Shown: piece after piece, positions 21,890 through 23,208 of the stretch | How positions within the stretch are numbered: the stretch's first letter is position 1 | How the letters are laid out: each line of letters opens with the position of its first letter | Source: a virus | DNA length: 23,208 nucleotides | Reading direction: 5' to 3' (one strand) | Virus record (IMG/VR): IMGVR_UViG_3300012944_000063 | Coordinates: 1 to 23,208 of that record | Made by a program: the position numbers and the translations under genes | Notes under the pieces: generated by a model | The model's input: only the letters and a program-made list of their open reading frames with translations | Databases searched by the model: none | Told to the model about the DNA's origin: nothing

Positions 21890-21903
21890 GGCGGCGACGG
21901 TAG

Positions 21904-21917
21904 CGGGCGGCCGCCCG
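21904..21917. promoter_or_regulatory. 14-bp palindrome upstream of minus-strand pair
   Basis: CGGGCGGCCGCCCG is a perfect palindrome centred 22 nt before the start of the 58-aa gene. It overlaps the spacer of a weak minus-strand promoter candidate (TACCGT, complement of 21897-21902; -35 region TGCCGA is poor). It may be an operator. Confidence 0.4.
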
Positions 21918-22006
21918 ATTCGGCATGACGGTGATCGCCGGTGCGTACCGATGCCGGCCGGTGCGCGTCTCGACCCCTAACCCCTACCCTTCCAACATCA
22001 TCACTA

Positions 22007-22114
22007 GCGCGGGGGGTGCATAGGGTGCAGAGGGTAGGTGTCTACATGACGCGAACGCATTATCACTATGGCGGGGACGTCAAACAGGACGCCAACCCTC
22101 TGCACCCCCCGCGC
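22007..22114. repeat. large interrupted inverted repeat in divergent region
   Basis: The right arm ACCCTCTGCACCCCCCGCGC (22095-22114) is fully matched by the left arm, which is split: GCGCGGGGGGTGCA at 22007-22020 and GAGGGT at 22030-22035, with TAGGGTGCA (22021-22029) inserted. The loop (22036-22094) is AT-richer than its surroundings. GGGTGCA occurs at 22014-22020 and 22023-22029, with its complement at 22101-22107. CCTACCCT (21984-21991 region) and AGGGTAGG (22031-22038) form a further dyad. It could be an origin, a terminator or a regulator site between the divergent transcripts. Confidence 0.75.
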
Positions 22115-22130
22115 CCACCGGCGCCGACGA

Positions 22131-22159
22131 ATGACATCGGTGGGGTTCGGTCGTAGGCT
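22131..22159 (+). promoter_or_regulatory. promoter of HNH gene, leaderless architecture
   Basis: ATGACA (22131-22136), 17-nt spacer, TAGGCT (22154-22159), then 7 nt to GTG 22167. The boxes and spacing match the two GTGACA-N17-TAGGGT promoters of the head genes. No Shine-Dalgarno precedes the GTG, which suits a leaderless transcript. Confidence 0.68.
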
Positions 22160-22166
22160 CCCGCTC

Positions 22167-22454
22167 GTGCAGCTCCACCTTGACGGCGTGCCGCCGCCCC
22201 TGCCGCGGGTGGGCCGCGTCTACGACGGCGACTGGGAGGTGGTGCGCCGGTTCGTGCTCGAGCGCGACGGCTTCGTGTGCCAGTGGTGCAAGGGGCCGGC
22301 CACCACCGGCGATCACGTCGAGGCGCTCGTCGATGGTGGCGCCCGTCTCGACCCCGCCAACATCGTGGCGGCGTGCATCCCGTGCAACTCCCGCCGGGGC
22401 GCCGAGGCGGCGCGGCGCCGGCACTCGTTGGGGGAGCTGTCGCGTGACTGGTGA
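22167..22454 (+). CDS. HNH endonuclease
   Basis: A 95-aa nuclease of the HNH family. The ordered motif is Cys38-x2-Cys41, Asp49-His50 (TTGDHVEALVDGG), Asn65 (LDPANIV), Cys70-x2-Cys73-Asn74. The cysteines bind structural zinc, and His50 and Asn65 sit at the metal-dependent active site. Small HNH enzymes near terminase genes are known to be needed for cos cleavage or packaging; here the gene would be about 1.4 kb from the terminase if the window closes to a circle. Start GTG 22167 follows a -10 box by 7 nt. It overlaps the methyltransferase by GTGA. Confidence 0.88.
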   Translation: MQLHLDGVPPPLPRVGRVYDGDWEVVRRFVLERDGFVCQWCKGPATTGDHVEALVDGGARLDPANIVAACIPCNSRRGAEAARRRHSLGELSRDW

Positions 22455-22984
22455 TCGGGGGGCGGTGGGCTGTTGTGCTCGTCGGTAGACCGGCCGACAA
22501 CCACCCGCAGCAGACGGGCCGCCGAGGGGCGCTCGATGTCGTCGACGACCGACGCACCCCGGCCGATCTCCTCGACGAGTGCGCCGAGATCGCTGGCCTC
22601 GACGGGTTCGACCTCGACGCCGCCGCCACCGAGGCGAGCACCAAGGCGCCGGCCTTCTACAGCCTGGCCGACGACGGCCTGCGGTGTGCGTGGTGGGGTC
22701 GGGTGTGGTGCAACCCGCCCTACTCCGACTGCGGCGCGTGGGTGAAGAAGGCGCACGCCGAGGCGCACCGGTGCGAGCGGATCGTGATGCTGCTGCCGGC
22801 CAACCGCACCGAGCAACGGTGGTGGCAGGAGCTCGTCGAGCCGGGCCGTGGCGACGGCTCGCTGGTGGTGCGCTTCCTCGGTGGCCGCCGGCGGTTCGAC
22901 CGGCCCGGCTGGGTCAAGCCGGTGAAGGGCGACCGGCCGCCGTTCGGGCTGTGCGTCGTGGTGTTCGCTGGAGGTGTCGCGTGA
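22451..22984 (+). CDS. phage-type DNA N6-adenine methyltransferase
   Basis: A 177-aa enzyme of the small phage Dam-type family. Visible motifs are RRTPADLLDE at about 34-43, FDLDAAATEAS at about 53-63, and catalytic NPPY at 88-91 in WGRVWCNPPYS. After it come a conserved helix (GAWVKKAH) and the LLPANRTEQRWWQ segment at about 114-126, all standard for this family. The first ~32 residues have no match and may be untranslated if the true start is further in. The GTG at 22451 overlaps the HNH stop in the same way as other genes. It may protect phage DNA, including from the adjacent HNH nuclease. Confidence 0.85.
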   Translation: MIGGRWAVVLVGRPADNHPQQTGRRGALDVVDDRRTPADLLDECAEIAGLDGFDLDAAATEASTKAPAFYSLADDGLRCAWWGRVWCNPPYSDCGAWVKKAHAEAHRCERIVMLLPANRTEQRWWQELVEPGRGDGSLVVRFLGGRRRFDRPGWVKPVKGDRPPFGLCVVVFAGGVA

Positions 22985-23139
22985 CTGGTGAGGTCGACGA
23001 GCTCGTGGCCGCCGTGCACGAGATGGGCCGAGCGGTCGACGCGCTGCGGCTTGAGGTGCCGGCTGCGGTGGCCGACGACGTGGCGGTGCGGTGGCGGCGT
23101 GTGCTTGCCGGCCTCGATGGGGTGGGGGTGGCGCGGTGA
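22981..23139 (+). CDS. small hypothetical protein
   Basis: A 52-aa helical protein with a GTG start overlapping the methyltransferase stop (GTGA). The first half is acidic (TGEVDELVAAVHEMGRAVD) and the second half has ADDVAVRWRRVLAGLDG. No family is recognised. Its TGA overlaps the ATG at 23139 by one base. Confidence 0.6.
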   Translation: MTGEVDELVAAVHEMGRAVDALRLEVPAAVADDVAVRWRRVLAGLDGVGVAR

Positions 23140-23208
23140 TGGTGCTCGAGGTGGGGGTGGGGGTGGCCCCCCCCCGGTGGGGTCGACGGTGGGGTGGTGG
23201 TCGTGCGC
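23139..23208 (+). CDS. ORF running off the right end (partial, low support)
   Basis: ATG 23139 overlaps the upstream TGA (TGATG) and the frame stays open to the edge. The visible product (VLEVGVGVAPPRWGRRWGGG) is low-complexity and lies in G/C-homopolymer-rich DNA. If the window ends are joined, the frame continues to the TGA at 375-377, which overlaps the methyltransferase GTG at 374. The base composition makes a real gene uncertain. Confidence 0.3.
   Translation, partial: MVLEVGVGVAPPRWGRRWGGGRA

Noticed and set aside
22046-22156. 36-codon frame starting ATG 22046 inside the inverted repeat
   Set aside because: It runs through the right arm and into the HNH promoter, has no Shine-Dalgarno, and its Pro-rich product comes from the repeat. 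Its TAGGGT box is 19 nt upstream with a poor -35.
1-23208. CRISPR array, rRNA, insertion sequence or transposase
   Set aside because: No regularly spaced repeats, ribosomal RNA sequence, terminal inverted repeats with transposase motifs, or target duplications were seen.

Overview
The window reads as most or all of a compact temperate siphovirus (HK97-type capsid, long tail) of a high-GC actinobacterial host. DNA is about 70% G+C by eye. GTG and TTG starts are common, and almost every gene overlaps the next through ATGA or GTGA. The attachment site matches the 3' half of a tRNA-Gly(GCC). The lysis genes include an amidase, but no mycolate esterase (LysB) is visible, which fits a host without a mycolic-acid outer layer. 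An Acidimicrobiia-like host is possible but is not shown by the sequence.

Layout. 1-349: GC-rich non-coding or poorly supported DNA. 350-7886: packaging and head module (ParB-fused DNA methyltransferase, small and large terminase, portal, prohead protease, major capsid protein, head-tail connectors). 7890-13701: tail module (tail tube, HK97-gp10-like protein, tail assembly chaperone with a -1 frameshift extension, tape measure, distal tail protein, Gp37-like baseplate protein, tip protein). 13709-15172: two small proteins, amidase endolysin and a two-TM putative holin. 15157-16370: three conserved-hypothetical-type genes behind their own promoter. 16367-16618: one minus-strand gene beside the attachment region. 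16619-17102: attP with candidate integrase arm sites. 17103-19015: tyrosine integrase, a small coiled coil, an excisionase-like HTH protein and a small hypothetical. 19025-21523: primase-polymerase/helicase. 21525-21585: perfect-stem terminator facing a minus-strand pair of tiny genes (21603-21889). 21890-22166: repeat-rich divergent regulatory region. 22167-23208: HNH endonuclease, Dam-like methyltransferase, a small protein, and an ORF running off the end.

The genes form a coherent temperate life cycle. The integrase and excisionase act at a tRNA-derived attP, the PrimPol-helicase starts replication, and HNH plus terminase package DNA into a protease-matured capsid. Two methyltransferases protect the DNA, and amidase plus holin release virions. 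No classical CI/Cro-like repressor was recognised. The less expected signals are a set of near-identical promoters, two of them reading directly into start codons (leaderless), two in-frame internal start sites, a large interrupted inverted repeat in the divergent region, and short motifs repeated only between genes.
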